A stretch of DNA of 64,000 bases from Symbiodinium natans (GCA_905221605.1 CAJNDS010002078.1:64001-128000), one strand, 5' to 3'; shown: positions 46,667-58,982, counted from the stretch's first letter. Notes: a model not told the origin generated them from the sequence alone. Translations and numbers: made by a program.

Positions 46667-47245
46667 CTAGCAATAGTCGCTGCCACCTACCATGCCTGAG
46701 ATTGTGTAGGGAGCTGTCTGCGATCCAGCGTCGCCTTGTCCAAGACTGTCTTCGTAGGCCCTCGGCAAGGATCTTGCAATTGAATCTGCATGCAGTGGAA
46801 GTCGTGCTTGGCGGCGTGCAAGGACTCCTTCAGAAGAAATGGTGCAAGTGCGAACTTCTGGCTTTCAGTTTGAACGGCTCACCCACTCTCTTCATGGGCC
46901 GCAGAAACATCAATTGTGCAGTCAAAGATCGTAGAAGGCTGTCGCCCAGAGGCGTTGCCGGATGTCTGGCGTCCTCGGCAAGATTCACAGATCCGAGCCA
47001 AGTTCACCGGCACCTGTGTTTCGTCTGTCCAAACACTCGCTTGTACAAAAAGGCGCATTCGAGGCTCGACGCGACTTCGACCTGCATGAGCTCGGAGCGG
47101 CAACGCTGCAGTCGCATGCGAACTAGGGTCCTTGGCTGAGTCACTTCCCAGAAACTCCCAGGCCTAGATTCCATTTCCCAGCTTTGCATCTGGAGATCTG
47201 GATGGCACTACAGATAGGAGAACACTGATAGTTGCATTAAAGATA

Positions 47246-47715
47246 TTAAAGAATTGGGAAAACGTGTAGAACCAGCGTCCCAAAGAAGATCATCAGGCAA
47301 GCAGTGCCAATGATCTCCTTCCGACACGTCTCTAGGCCTGGGATGGATACGGTGAAGGGCAGCAGCAATCCAACACCGACCAGCCCGCAGGCTAACCTGC
47401 TGAGGGGCTTGATGAGAACCAACTTCCGGTGGTTCAATGGCAGTGGTCCCTCTCTTTGGTCGAGGGCAGCTTCGACATCTCCATGGCGCATGGCTTGCGG
47501 TGCTACTCGGGAACGTATGGCATGCACTGTTAACAATTTACCTCTAATGCTCACTACTTCTTGCTTCGAACCCTCTTGATCTGATTGGAGCTCGGGCCAA
47601 GCCATGCAGGAATGTGCAGCCTCTTCTCCGCTTCCCCGGCGATTCGCATGGTTGAGCTCAGGCACTGCTCGGAGCGCGTCGCAGTCAGGCTTGCAGAAAG
47701 CAGTCGCCAAGACTC
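47246..47715 (-). CDS. Terminal exon of the ammonium transporter with unusual C-terminus
   Basis: The frame follows an acceptor ending GGGCAAG and stays open for 156 codons to TAA. It begins GVLATAFCKPDCD, which continues Amt TM10: joined to the 20-bp upstream exon it restores the family's W-G-V-L-A. A hydrophilic stretch of about 90 residues follows, then two strongly hydrophobic segments (LACGLVGVGLLLPFTV and IIGTACLMIFFGTLVLHVF) before the stop. Ordinary Amt proteins instead have one more helix and a short cytosolic tail, so this end does not match the family. Either the C-terminus is divergent, or an intron lies inside this frame and the last part belongs to another transcript. I could not pick an internal donor with confidence. 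Confidence 0.55.
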
Positions 47716-50700
47716 CTTGCCCATGCAAAGGTGACCCCAGAATGCCCCAAGTGGTCGGAGGGGAGCTTGACAACTATTCTCTCAAAGTATAATGGTAGCC
47801 ACGCTGCCCAAAAGACCCGACCTCAGCCAACGATGCACACAACGCTGGCAATCTCTGGCTGTATGTTCACCTACCAGCAGGCTAAGCATTCCACCCGGCA
47901 TGGACAGAAACGGCGTCGACAGGGTCATCGACTTGTGCCCAGCGCATAAGTCTCGAACACGTGGGATACACCTTTACCGAGCCACCATGTCGTTGGGGTT
48001 CAAGTGCGGAGCGACAGGCATTGCAGTACTGGATGGGTCAGGATGACTTTTCGCCAAAGGTACCAGCAAGCCACTCAGCAAGCCAATTACGGCGCTGGCA
48101 GCTGGCGTGGCCACATCACAGGAAGCTGTGATGGCGACCATGCCGCTCAGAACCTGCAAAGCTTCTGCAGAAATGAGGGCGCTTGGGCATCTACAGGACG
48201 CTCGTGCAACTGAAGAAATCAGTGGACGCCAGCTTGGAATACTGACTTTCCGGCACCGTGCTTTGAGCTGGCTAAGCTTGGAACTCCATTGCACAGGAAG
48301 CCTGCAGGCATCAGAACCCATCAGTTTTTGAAATGAAGCATGTCATCAGCTCGACCAATGAACGCTACCCTGCTCCAATACCATGTACACCACACCCTCA
48401 TGCTCCTTGCATTCTTCAGCCATGCAAACGAAGCTCCTGTGACGACTGCGCCCTGGCTGCAGGTAACGCCCAAGCCCCTCCCTGCCTACGTCGAGGTTCC
48501 TTGGAATGGATTGGCAAGCATGAATCAAGTCAGTGTGCAGCCTGCATCAGCCTGCAACCTCTGGGCCATGTAGAATGCAGGCCATGTCGGTCATGGTCCT
48601 GCCTGTGCCGAAGCGCCGCAAGCGCAGTTTAGCCCGGCTGGGATCTCAAATTCCACCAAGCATCAAGTGGAAGCCGTAAAGGTAGAGGCATGCACCAAGC
48701 CCTGCCGCGCTGGCAGCCAAGGTTGTGTTCCAAGAGACCAGTGCAGCCTGGCAAGACAGTGCCGAGACATGCGCTCGAGCCTCTCTCTCCTCTGCCAAGC
48801 CACTGCATGTTCATAGTGGTGGTTCGTCCCCAATACAGACCTGAGCTTACATAGCCAGAAAAAATCTCATTCCTAAAAAGCCAGACGCGCCCTGCCCTGC
48901 CACACGCTTTTGCCGGACGCAAAGTTTGCTCCCAGCCACCCAGCATTGAAGCCGTACCAGCCCACCCAAAGAGTGAACATTCCTTGGCTGAGCGCTGGGA
49001 ACCTGAACCTCGTCCCAATTCCAACTCTTCAGCCCCCTCACACAAGCTCTCAGTCATACACTGGTACACAAGATGTACAATCCTACCAGACAAGAGGCCC
49101 ATGACTTGCAAATAGCTGCAAGCTTGGAACTCCAGCTTGTCACGGGCCTCATCATCCCGAAGATCTTAACACAAACTACCACATCTTAACACAACCAACA
49201 AATACGGACCCCACTGTCGTACTCGTCACACGTTGCTCAGCCTCATCGTCGTATCGCCGGGCCCAATTGTCCACTTGCACGCCATCCCTTAGGTTACACT
49301 GGGCAACGTGACGCACGTGAGGAGCATCTTGCAGGGATCGGAAATTGCCAACTACTTGATATCGCGTTAAAACCTTGGATCAAGGTGTGAGGGTGGTGCC
49401 CCGAATAAGGTCCCGGACCCTTAGTGCCTTATACAAGGGTAGCATGGTAAACGACAACTCCTGCAAGCTCCAGAAAGCTTTCGTGATTATTGCAGCTTGG
49501 AGTCCAGCGGCGTCGCACCTGCTTGCGTAACTCTGTCAGCTGTAATTCAGCTGTCCACAACTGCTGATGCACAGAAAGGGATCACACATTCGCAGGCCTT
49601 GAGAGTACTTTCAACTCGCTCTGCAGCGAGGCCTCTGGCAAAGATGCTTCGAACAGATCATCACAATCTCGTGTTCCCAAACCACTCAACCGTCAATGCC
49701 GATCTGGCTATCACAGGTGTGGCAAACCGCTCGTCAGCCATGGGAAGCACGGAACCAAGGGAATCCAGCAGTTTCTAGCAGCTAATGCAAACTAGTTGCA
49801 CTCCTCATCCCTTGGAGGCAAGCAGTGGCAAGACACAGGTCTGCCCACACAGCTGTCACAAACTCGTACTTATGTGCAGAGCGGCGAGTGAACAAGCGCA
49901 CTGTTCCTGCATCCGAGGGGCTGGTCTAATTCCTGGCACATAATTCGCCTGACCCATATGAGGGTGCAAACACGGACACCAAGATTGACAATCTAATCCA
50001 AGCAAGAAAGCGCTTTAAGTGCTTGCCGCATGGTTAGCGAAGTTCTCGAGGCGCCTTCCCAGCAGCATGCTGCCCGCCAGTGCCGCGCACCCACCACTCA
50101 AGTGAACCTAGGCTGCGCAGTAGCGTTCTGTGGAGCTTGAGACTTTGCTCTGCGACAAAGCAAAGTCCCTTTTTGCATCTGGGCTTGGCGACTAAGCTAA
50201 GCAAAGCCCTCCTTTTCCACTCAAGACTGGCACTCCCGCTGCGTCACAGCTTGGCATTGTCCAGCCCATGAATGAAGTACAACACCTCACGGTTGAGGAA
50301 AAGGCACTTGCACATGCAAAGGCGAATGGTGCAGCCGTCGGCAAATTTACCAACACAGGCAGGACGTTCTAAAGTTCGTCACGCTGGTCCCGCCTGTATT
50401 AGGACAAGGCTGCACAGCATGGTAGGAAAGCCACCCATGAAGATAAGCAGCGCCTGGCAGCACAACAGGCTGGAACCAACTAGCATCTCGAACCAACACA
50501 ACCACGACTGCAGTTTTTTGCACAGCCATCTGAACAGAAAGACTTCACCAGAAAGGCTTCTAAGTTGCATCCGAACCGCAGAGGTCACAGCCATAACTGC
50601 GGGGCCACGCTGCAACGCTGGGACCACGAAAGCTTCGAAGGGCTGCGAGGCTGGGGCTCCTGCTGAGGACTCTGTGCCGAAAGCCACGCAGGGGAGAAAA

Positions 50701-53700
50701 ACAGTGATAGCGCCAAAGTGTTAAGAAAAAATCGGTAGCTTCGATAATCCCCGGCCTGAACATGATGGGTCGAGGGAACCAGGCGAACAGGCGAGGCCAG
50801 GCGAGGAGGCGAGGAGGCGAGGAGGCGAGGAGGCGAGGAGGCGAGGAGGCGAGGAGGCGAGGAGGCGAGGAGGCGAGGAGGCGAGGAGGCGAGGAGGCGA
50901 GGAGGCGAGGAGGCGAGGAGGCGAGGAGGCGAGGAGGCGAGGAGGCGAGGAGGCGAGGAGGCGAGGAGGCGAGGAGCATGGTTGACTTAAAATCTAGCAA
51001 CCTCACACCGAGGGTGAAAAAAAAAGCAGATGCAACATCAAACCCAGCAACGAAACACGAACAACATGATGTCCTTGAGCAAGGGCCACACACGGGTATG
51101 TCACGGCAAGGAGGATCACCAACTTTCGGGGTCTCCTCTTGCATCCAACCATTACACAGCTTGGGGAAGAGCACCGCAGGTGTGCAAAGGCGGGAAAGAA
51201 GCTGCGCGCCTGAGCAGGATCAGCAGGAGAACTGCTAGGCACCTGAAAGGACAACAGGGGTACATTGTCGATGAAGGCCTGGGCAAGCAGCAGCTCTGCG
51301 CACTTTCCCCGAACTTCCCCCTGAGGCAGCCACCAGGCTTCCAGGCAGAAAGTGGTCAACACCAGTGGCTCAACACTGACTCGCGACTTGGACCACCAGC
51401 TGGCCATCCAAACTGCCGGAGCCAGCTGCTCGTGGACAATCATCCTGATCAACACATGCACCACCAAGGCAACGCATGCAGGCCAGCTTAAGCTCTGCTC
51501 TCGTGCCGGGTCTCCGCGAGATTCGAGCTATGCAGGTTGCAGCACTCAACATGGCCCAGGTAGACAATGAACCAGAATCTTCCACGCCTTTGTTGCACAG
51601 AGCCGTCATTGAAAGCTGGTAGCGTCGAGGCTGTACCATGCTGTACCCTGCCATGTCTAGGATGGCATGCTGGACAATCAACCTACCCAGCGCAAACCAC
51701 TGAAACGACCAGTCTGATGACACATGCCAGCGCAAAACCAGCACATGAGGTCGATTGCGACGTGCCTGCTGCCGCAGCGAAGCCCACGGCTCGTGCAAGG
51801 GCGCCGAAGTTGGCCAAGCAGCCCCACACCTCAGCGGTTATATGGCTATTTAGCTCTAGCATCGGCTTTTGCAGTGAAAAGCATGAAGAAAAAAGTCCAA
51901 CATGACATGGCCCATGCACCCGAATGCAGACACGTGCAACCAACTTTGGCAAAAAAGAGACGACGTGAAGACACCACACGAGGACAGGACACAAGGACAC
52001 GACACGAAGACACGACACGAGGACCGACACCAGCACACGACACAAGGACACAACACGAAGAGGAAGACACGCTACGACACGAAGACACGACACGAAGGCA
52101 AGACACAAGGACATGGCGCGAAGAAACGACACGAAAACACAACACAAGAACATGATACGACACGAAGACATGCGACGAAGACACGACACGAGAACGCGAC
52201 AGGAGAACACGACACGAAAACACGACACAAGGACACGACACGAAGACGAAGATACGAGAGGAGCCAAGAAGACATGACGCGAAGACACGACACGAGGACA
52301 CGACACGAACACACGACACAAGGACACGACACGAAGACATGACACGAGAACACGACACGAAGACATGACCACGAGGACACGACACGCAGACATGACGTGA
52401 AGACACGACACGAGGACACTGAGGACACGACAGGAAGACACACACAAGGACACGACTCGAAGACACGACACGAGGACACGACACGAGGACACGACACGAG
52501 GGCACGACACGAGGACCCGACACGAGGACACGACACGAGGACTCGACACGAAAAACAGAAGACACGAGACGCCACGAAGACATGACGCGAAGACGCGACA
52601 CGAGGACACGAGGACAGAGAGCCACGCCGACCCTCTTGTGGAGTTCCCCCCTAGCTTGAGGGATTCAGAGGGTCGCAGCGGCCGCAACAGCGGGCACGCG
52701 ACACTCACGAACACTTGCGAAGGATTGCGAACGCTTTGCGAACTGAAACGCAACGATTTGCGACAACCTTCCAACCAAAGCTTTGATCACAACATGAAGT
52801 GAGTGTCTGCTGGCTTCTTCACTAAAGTCGTCAGAGCCGTCCTTGCGAGCATCGATGGGTGGAACCATGCACTGCGTCATCATGACAAGCTGAAGTCTCT
52901 GTGGAATCCATAACGCAGTTGAGGCTCCAGTTGCCCAGCACGAAAAGAGCGGCCACTGCCAGTACGCCCCAGAATCGATGAGCAGTCAACAGAGGCCGAA
53001 GCGGTGCCACGGCAGCGCGAATTCCGATCTCAGCCCAAAAATTGGCCATAAAGGCCAGATGCAGCTTAAGGCAGCTTCACGTGCCTCCAAGAACTGACAG
53101 GAACCACACATCTTGCAACGCAGACTTTCCATCCGGGGGGCACCCACACCACCAGCATCCCCCCCGCTCATGGCCGACATACACAGCATGGCAGCAAGGC
53201 CACCCACACTAGCGAGCAGTTTAGCCAACTCCTTGGAAATCGTTGGCAAATCGCGAGTCCCAGGCAAACGTGCGCAGTGGAGATCAATGGAGATGCAGAC
53301 GAGCTTCATGGACATCTTTGCTCTCGAGCAGCCTCAGGATGCCGTTCACCGTCTCCTCAAAACCACCTTCTGCCTTGGAGGTCATGAGATGTCATGAGGT
53401 CATGGTGTCTTGCACTGTCGGTCCAAGTGGTTCAATGGGGCGACCCGACACAAAGCATATCAGTCTCAAGAACGGCTCAGCGCGGGTCATTTTTCTGGGC
53501 GCGGACAACCTCACCAATGGCCCGGCGCGCCTAGAAAGTCTGCAGCGCTTGGTTCCTCACAGTGAGAAGCGCCTCCGCGCCTGCTTGTCCGACGGATTCA
53601 GGAAGGCTGCCCCACTGCAAAGTTCTGCCACCTTGCATCTGAAGAAGTGAACACGCAGTGAACATGCAGGTGTCTCAGTCTCACTTCCACATTGCATTCT

Positions 53701-55937
53701 CCGTTTGAGGCGAGGCACCAAGAGAAGACACAAGGCCCCAATGGGGGGAATCTTTGGGAAGCGGTCTCCCTCACCTGATGGAAAAAGCCCAATGTGGCAA
53801 AAGGAAGGCGGCGAGTGTTGGTGCGCATTGCTCTTCCGAGGCACGCTTTTGCTTGGCATCGCGAGCCGCGATCAGATGCCCAAACTTGACCTGGAAACGA
53901 GGGCAAGTTTCAAGCGCGTTCTGAATTTTGGACGAGCCCTGACTTGTCGACAAACTTCGAACGCAGCCTCGGAGAGAAGTGGCAGAATCGACAGGATACC
54001 GACCTCGGCATTTGCAAGGCTGCAAGACTCGGTAAGGATCCTTCATGCCTTTATTGGCCAAGGCATGGCCAAGTGCCCTGTGACAATGTGCAGCCTAGAC
54101 GCTACATCACCAGCCACGCCTAGAAGGCGCGCTATTTCCCGAACAGCGACCATATCAGCGTGCGAGCGGGCTCTGTGGGCGGCACCGATTGGAGCAGCTC
54201 TTCATCTATGGTTTCTGCAGTTGTTTGCTGCGTGGGACGAACGTGTGCTCCTCTCTGTGTTTGTGTGTGTGTGTGTGGTTCTGTGCTCTTGCATGTGTCT
54301 TGAAAAACACATGATCGGAGCCAAGCGGCATCACATGCATTCAGAGTTGTGCTCGCTACATGCGCCAGACATGTGCTACAGTGGTGCCCTCTCAAGCGCA
54401 AAGCCACTTAAGATCGTGCTTGGCCAGGGAACAACACCACTGCCAGCGCAGTCATGGTAGTCGACATTCTTCTGAAAGCGGCCATGCCTGGAGATGCCAA
54501 ACATGAGAGCCGGTAACGACGCTGACTATCATATGAACAGCCATCAGGGGTACACCATATACGGCTGAGCGACAATTCCTTGTGGAAGAAAAAGTTGGTG
54601 TCCTGGCCCCAGGCACCTTCTGCAAGAATCGGGTAGACCAAGACTCCAATCACCTCACTCGAGAAGGAGCTGCCGGGAAACGACCAACGACACGCCCCTC
54701 CGAACACAGGCAGGTTCGAAGCCAAGCAGGTTCGAAGCCAAGCAACCCCTGCGTGCACAAGGTATGCCTCAGGAAGATCGCAGCTGGACGACTGTTCAGT
54801 CTGGCTCTGGTCCAAAGCTCGCCAAGGTACGACCATGTGAGCCCTCTCTGCCATGGAACCAGAACAGATCCTTGGCAACTTGAAGGGCAACCGTAAGGTT
54901 CATTGAGTGCCAAAGGCTGCCGAAACTCGTTGCACAGGTAGCACTGAAGGCCCAATTGGACAATTCCTTCTCGAACCTTGGCTGTGCTGCAGTTCATTGC
55001 AGTTCTGCCAGCACCAACCAATAAGGAAACACCGGCACATGGCTTCGTGAAAGAAGGCCCCTCGATCTGCAGACAAGCCACATGACGTGTCCATCAGGTC
55101 CAAGCACAAGACTAAGGTGCAAGAAGCGCACGGTTCCGGCGAAGACGAGGCAGGTCACCACGGAGTCCATGACATTCCTGGGATGCCAGCTGCTACAAAA
55201 CACCATTCAGTGCTCTGCGGGTAAGGCCGTATATTGGTGAAGCCCAAACTGAGGTGAACCCAGACATGGCGACCCATTCTCGTTCCAAGCCCTTTTGCCA
55301 GCTGCCCTTGTTTTTCGATGTTTGGCCTGAAGGGGAATCCTTCAAAGGACTCGCTAGGGTTGTAGGGATCAGGATGCAAAAGCTGATGCAAGGGTGTGGG
55401 CCTTCTAGGCATTCAAGCCCTCGGTTGCATGGTTCTGGGCTTCCACTCTCACACTTGCGATGTCCTGAAGCCCTATAACACCTATAAGACCCATAACATG
55501 CATTTGATCCGCAAGGCACCCCAAAACATAGACTTTCCAGAATCGCATAACGATAGAATGAAGTACCGAGGGCTCTGAGGCACTTAGACCGAAACGCCTT
55601 TAGGCACTTCATCGGATGCTTAAATCTCCAGCCACCCCTTGCCCAGCCGCTTTACACAGACGCATGTTATTTGAAAGGCTGGGTGTCTTGGCAAGAACCG
55701 TCATCCTGTGTGCTTCGCGAACACCGCCCACCTCGGATTGGACTTCAGCATGCACTCCACTGTCGGGGCACATCATCAGAGCCCTAAGGCGGAGAAACGC
55801 ATGTCAGGATGAACTGCAAGAAGTGAGAAGACACGGGGGAAATGGGCCCCATCTGCTGCACATTGGCAGCAACGACCATTTTGAGCCAAGAGACCTCCAG
55901 CATAGCAAAGCCTAGCTGCATAGAAACCACAAGGAAC
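47246..55937 (-). CDS. Ammonium transporter (Amt family), at least 12 exons, partly resolved
   Basis: Amt proteins are polytopic channels carrying ammonium across the plasma membrane. Exons in transcript order: 55937-55895 (FLVVSMQLGFAMLE, TM1); 55731-55688 (VGGVREAHRMTVLA); 55177-55141 (NVMDSVVTCLVF); 55066-55033; 55004-54927 (TAMNCSTAKVREGI, at the family's TAATIVSGAxAER site); 54657-54603 (GVLVYPILAEGAWGQ); 54471-54438 (VDYHDCAGSG); 48982-48940 (MFTLWVGWYGFNAG); 48153-48053 (GMVAITASCDVATP); 47951-47895 (VDDPVDAVSVHAG, second channel histidine); 47765-47746; 47715-47246. Motif order matches Amt. Codon phases agree at most joins, with introns starting GT, GC or GA. Not found: the TM2-TM3 loop, and the exons after DCAGSG that should hold VHxVGG and the GRF/GHS segment. 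A stretch near 53210 reading VGGLAAML may belong. The first exon is unknown. It may be functional or decayed. Confidence 0.85.
50801..50976. repeat. 9-bp minisatellite GAGGAGGCG
   Basis: About 19 near-perfect units, G-rich on the plus strand, within the large gap between ammonium-transporter exons 54.4 and 49.0 kb. Confidence 0.95.
51956..52625. repeat. Degenerate ACACGACACGAAG minisatellite
   Basis: About 670 bp of GACACGACACGAAGA/GAGGA words with drift, in the same intronic region. It creates the window's longest minus-strand false frame. Confidence 0.92.
53101..53315 (-). CDS. Possible coding segment inside the ammonium-transporter span
   Basis: The minus frame reads LPTISKELAKLLASVGGLAA and MLCMSAMSGGDAGG, then a Cys-rich stretch (SLRCKMCGSCQFLEA). 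VGGLAAML resembles the helix after the Amt channel histidine, but neither the histidine nor the joining phase could be shown. It could equally be intron sequence. Confidence 0.25.
54250..54280. repeat. Short (TG)n tract
   Basis: About nine TG units with interruptions, inside the ammonium-transporter span. Confidence 0.8.
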
Positions 55938-56202
55938 CTCATTTTGCAGTTCTCCATCAACTTCTTGGACACAGGATGCCTAGACGTTCTGCGCACTCCT
56001 TGCCCAGGCACGTGCACAGGAGCAGCCATAGCGATTGGAGACCTTGCTCCAGCGCGAGATCATCTTCCCCTGACAGGCTCCGGAAATGACATGCTGCAAA
56101 CTATCATTGCAACAGTCCAAATCACCCGTTCTGCCTGGCATGCTGCGGTCTGCGGTCCACTACCTCTGCACATACCCCGAAAATCATTCTCAGAACAGCT
56201 CA

Positions 56203-56274
56203 CTCGCTCTCGCGCTCTCTCTCTCTCTCGCTCTCGCTCTCGCTCTCGCTCTCTCTCTCTCTCTCTCTCCTCTC
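56203..56274. repeat. (CT)n microsatellite
   Basis: CTCTCG/CT repeats; pyrimidine-rich sequence continues to about 56400. Confidence 0.9.
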
Positions 56275-56579
56275 TCCCTCCGTCTACTTCCTACTTGCGC
56301 AGGTAAAGATACTCCCTCACTTCCTTTGTTCTCACTCCCTCTCCTCCCTCCCTCCCCTCCTTCCCTCCCAACTTTTTTTCTTTGTTTCTGCCCTCCCTTC
56401 CGAAGCAAAGGCCCCACCCGAAGGGAAGCCCCTAGGGGCGTGCTCCAAGCGTCTCAGTCGGTGAACCTCCCACTGTTGAGGTTACCCTCTTGTTCGGTAC
56501 CCCTCCCTGTGCTGTCAGTGGTCAGTTTTCGCTTGTCGGGAGCTTCTCCCCAACACCACAAGGATCAACCGAAGTACAC

Positions 56580-56700
56580 GATGCAGCCGTCAAGTCCCTA
56601 AACTCCTGGCCTGACACATATTGGTCTGTATTGGTGCACCAAAACACAGCACTCCAATTCATTATGCGGTCTAGCAGCATGGCGGCAGACATGTAGGCTC
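56580..56700 (-). CDS. Unassigned exon
   Basis: Acceptor TTGAACCAAG and donor CTGCATC|GTGTAC bound AYMSAAMLLDRIMNWSAVFW, CTNTDQYVSGQEFRDLTAA. Convincing residue pattern. It is upstream of the ammonium transporter on the same strand and may be the 3' part of the gene extending from 61.2 kb. Confidence 0.5.
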
Positions 56701-56979
56701 CTTGGTTCAAGGCATGAAAACCCAACAACATGTGTGTTGCTGAGGCTCCGAAAAGACAGCATTGGCAGGTGGGAACAGATGTAGGTGAGAAGCGGGGGCA
56801 AGCTGGAATGCCCAGCGCTGCACCCTCCCCCCCTCACTACACTGTGCTGTTGAACCCATCAGGAGCAGGTTCCTCATGCGAGCAAAAGCAGTAAGCTGAA
56901 AAGCGCACGACTGGCTCCCTGCATTCAAATACGACACTCTCAGTCTTGCGGGGTCCTGTGGGGTCTTGCAGCACCTGCG

Positions 56980-57208
56980 GCTGGCCGGAGGGGGAGCTAA
57001 GTGTGCCTTGAAGTACTCCCCTCGGGTCAGGAAAAGGGAGGACAGCCATAGGTTGAAGCCAGTCTGCATGACCATCTGACCTGAAACATCGGCACCGATG
57101 CGACGTGAGTGTGGACTGTTCCAAACAAAAGTCCCTTATGATTCCATTGGCCACCCTGCCTATTGTCATGACGCTGTGCTGCAGGTACTGTGCAAAAAGT
57201 TGTGTGAC
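56980..57208 (-). CDS. Unassigned exon(s)
   Basis: Acceptor TATGCCTTGCAG at 57208 opens VTQLFAQYLQHSVMTIGRVA, NGIIRDFCLEQ. A second acceptor (GATGTTTCAG, near 57087) opens another frame, MVMQTGFNLWLSSLFLTRGE. Both look real; they are probably two exons whose exact ends I could not fix. Confidence 0.38.
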
Positions 57209-57529
57209 CTGCAAGGCATAAGGATATGCAGAGGTGTGCCAGACAAAGGCACGCAAGGTGTTTCAGTTAACTCCAAGCTTCGGGCCAAGAATATGGCCTC
57301 AGCACTAACACTTGATAGAATCGCGTGACGAGACAGGACTGGCTTCAAGCACTTAACCTCCGTCTCAGCGCAGAATCACCATTGAATTCTTGAAAGTGCC
57401 CCTTCAGCTGTGAGATGGTCGTCCAGATCCCAAGGCACACGCTGGAAACGCCAGGAAGTACAACCTCAGTCCCACAGTCAGCCACTCTCCAACCCTGTCC
57501 ACCTCTCAGCCCTCTGGACCCTCAACTCC

Positions 57530-57667
57530 CGAAAGCTTCCTGGTGATCGCGGCTGCGCCCATCTTTAGCCAAGCCACGAGCCGGCGATGCGAAACTGCCG
57601 CAGGAAGTTGGCAATTTTAAAGCCGCCCTGTGCCGCTCAGATCGGCTCAGCAGCTTTTCAAGTGCTG
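57530..57667 (-). CDS. Unassigned exon
   Basis: Very strong acceptor (ACCCTTCTTTTTCAG), then ALEKLLSRSERHRAALKLPT, SCGSFASPARGLAKDGR. Basic helix start. The donor is not fixed, so the lower limit is approximate. Confidence 0.45.
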
Positions 57668-58284
57668 CTGAAAAAGAAGGGTAGAAGCATCTCAATAGGC
57701 AGGGCATCATGTAATCTTTGAGATGTCGCATTCACAGCGGGGATGTTAGTGCTTCAAGCGATCCACGAGATAAGAGACAGTTGACTTCATCACACGCTGC
57801 CCCAGGCTCAACATGTCAAGACCGGGACCCTGCCAAGCCTCACGCGCAGAAGACTGCACTGCCCAGAGGAACCAGCAGTAGAGTCCTAGCCTGTCATTTG
57901 CAGTACATGCAAAAACACATGATCACAGTAAGTGATGCAACTCATGACGCCGGGTTCAAGCCTGAGAGAGAGCAGTATCCAGCCAATGACTCCCTCATTC
58001 TCATGGTACTTGTAGGAGGCATCGTCCTTTAAGGAGTTCATCAATGAAGTACTTCGCATGATTCACAAACACCAGAGACAAAGCCCAGGGCCTTGATCTT
58101 GCCGAACCCTACCAGCATGATGTGGATCACCCCGATCCTTAAAGCGGCTGTTGCCCGCACACCCTTTCACCTACTTGCATCGACCAGAATGCGACCTTGC
58201 CGACTGTAGCCAAGCGTCATGAAGCACATCGGAATCCTCAGGGTTGCATCAACACATGCAAGCCTTGACAAAACAATCTACACC

Positions 58285-58423
58285 CCCCACAAGCGCAGTG
58301 CTCAATGCAGTGGCAGCTGGACAAGCTGGACAAGGAAAGCGGCATCAAGTCTAGCTCCCCAATCTTGGACTGGAGGAGTGTGTAACCAAGCGCTATCAGT
58401 ATGAGCAGGGATGTCTGAATCAC
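58285..58423 (-). CDS. Possible membrane-protein exon
   Basis: Acceptor CAACGTGCAG, then VIQTSLLILIALGYTLLQSK (likely transmembrane) and IGELDLMPLSLSSLSSCH, with a donor near 58285 (GGGG|GTGTAG). Confidence 0.42.
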
Positions 58424-58613
58424 CTGCACGTTGTTGGGTGTGGGACAACACCTGCACAAGCACAAGGCCAAGTCGGACAGTGTGCCTGCGCTAGCATGAA
58501 AAGGATCTCGGAAAGGACTTCGCAGGCTTTTAGGCCATCACCATCGTACTTGTAAGCGAGAAGGTGGATGGTGTGCATAGTCTGAGCAAGGCAAGGATCA
58601 CCATGTGGTCAAG

Positions 58614-58982
58614 CTATGTCAAGTTAAGGGTCCTCCGTATCCCCTGAACTCCAAACAGCGCTCTGGCCGTCTTGTGAATTCGGACAGAACTTGACATCCG
58701 GATGAGAGTGTGATTAGGTACAGGTCTTGCAGGTTCCTTCTCCCAGTTGATAGAAAATGTGCGCCGGGCGTTGCAGAAATTGAGAGCTTCCCAAGACTGT
58801 TGAGAGCTACTCACTGCTGTACCTGTTGCCTTCTGAGCACTGGCAGCTGGAATCTGCAATCCCAAACCTCGGGGGGTCCAAGCCCTAAACAATCGCAATT
58901 GCGGGCCTGTGCGACAAATTGAGTGATCATTCCTTGGGATCAGCAGGTAGTGAACAAGAAAGCAAGCGGCCCCAAATGGCAC
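58614..58982 (-). CDS. Coding stretch, one or more exons, unassigned
   Basis: A 122-codon minus frame contains PFGAACFLVHYLLIPRNDHS, LFRAWTPRGLGLQIPAASA, SSSQQSWEALNFCNARRTF and VRIHKTARALFGVQGIRRT, then a stop. Internal splice signals (GGGATTGCAG; GGCAACAG|GTACAG) mean part may be intron. Not recognised. Confidence 0.45.
   Translation of the reverse strand: MPFGAACFLVHYLLIPRNDHSICRTGPQLRLFRAWTPRGLGLQIPAASAQKATGTAVSSSQQSWEALNFCNARRTFSINWEKEPARPVPNHTLIRMSSSVRIHKTARALFGVQGIRRTLNLT

Larger units (their letters stand above)
48983..54437 (-). other. Large intron(s) of the ammonium transporter
   Basis: By motif order this interval should contain the exons for the first channel histidine and the GRF/GHS loop, but none was found with confidence. 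It holds two large minisatellites and a short TG tract. Confidence 0.5.

Noticed and set aside
51683-52774. 363-codon minus frame, the second longest in the window
   Set aside because: It lies almost wholly in the degenerate ACACGACACGAAG minisatellite; Arg/Val/Ser/Cys skew follows from the repeat.
53705-54460. 251-codon plus frame
   Set aside because: It overlaps an ammonium-transporter exon on the other strand (54471-54438) and has a TG-tract valine run; no domain seen.
55870-55890. CCATTTTGAGCCAAG, resembling the dinoflagellate spliced leader end
   Set aside because: Several mismatches to the leader and no gene start on that strand; probably chance within an intron.
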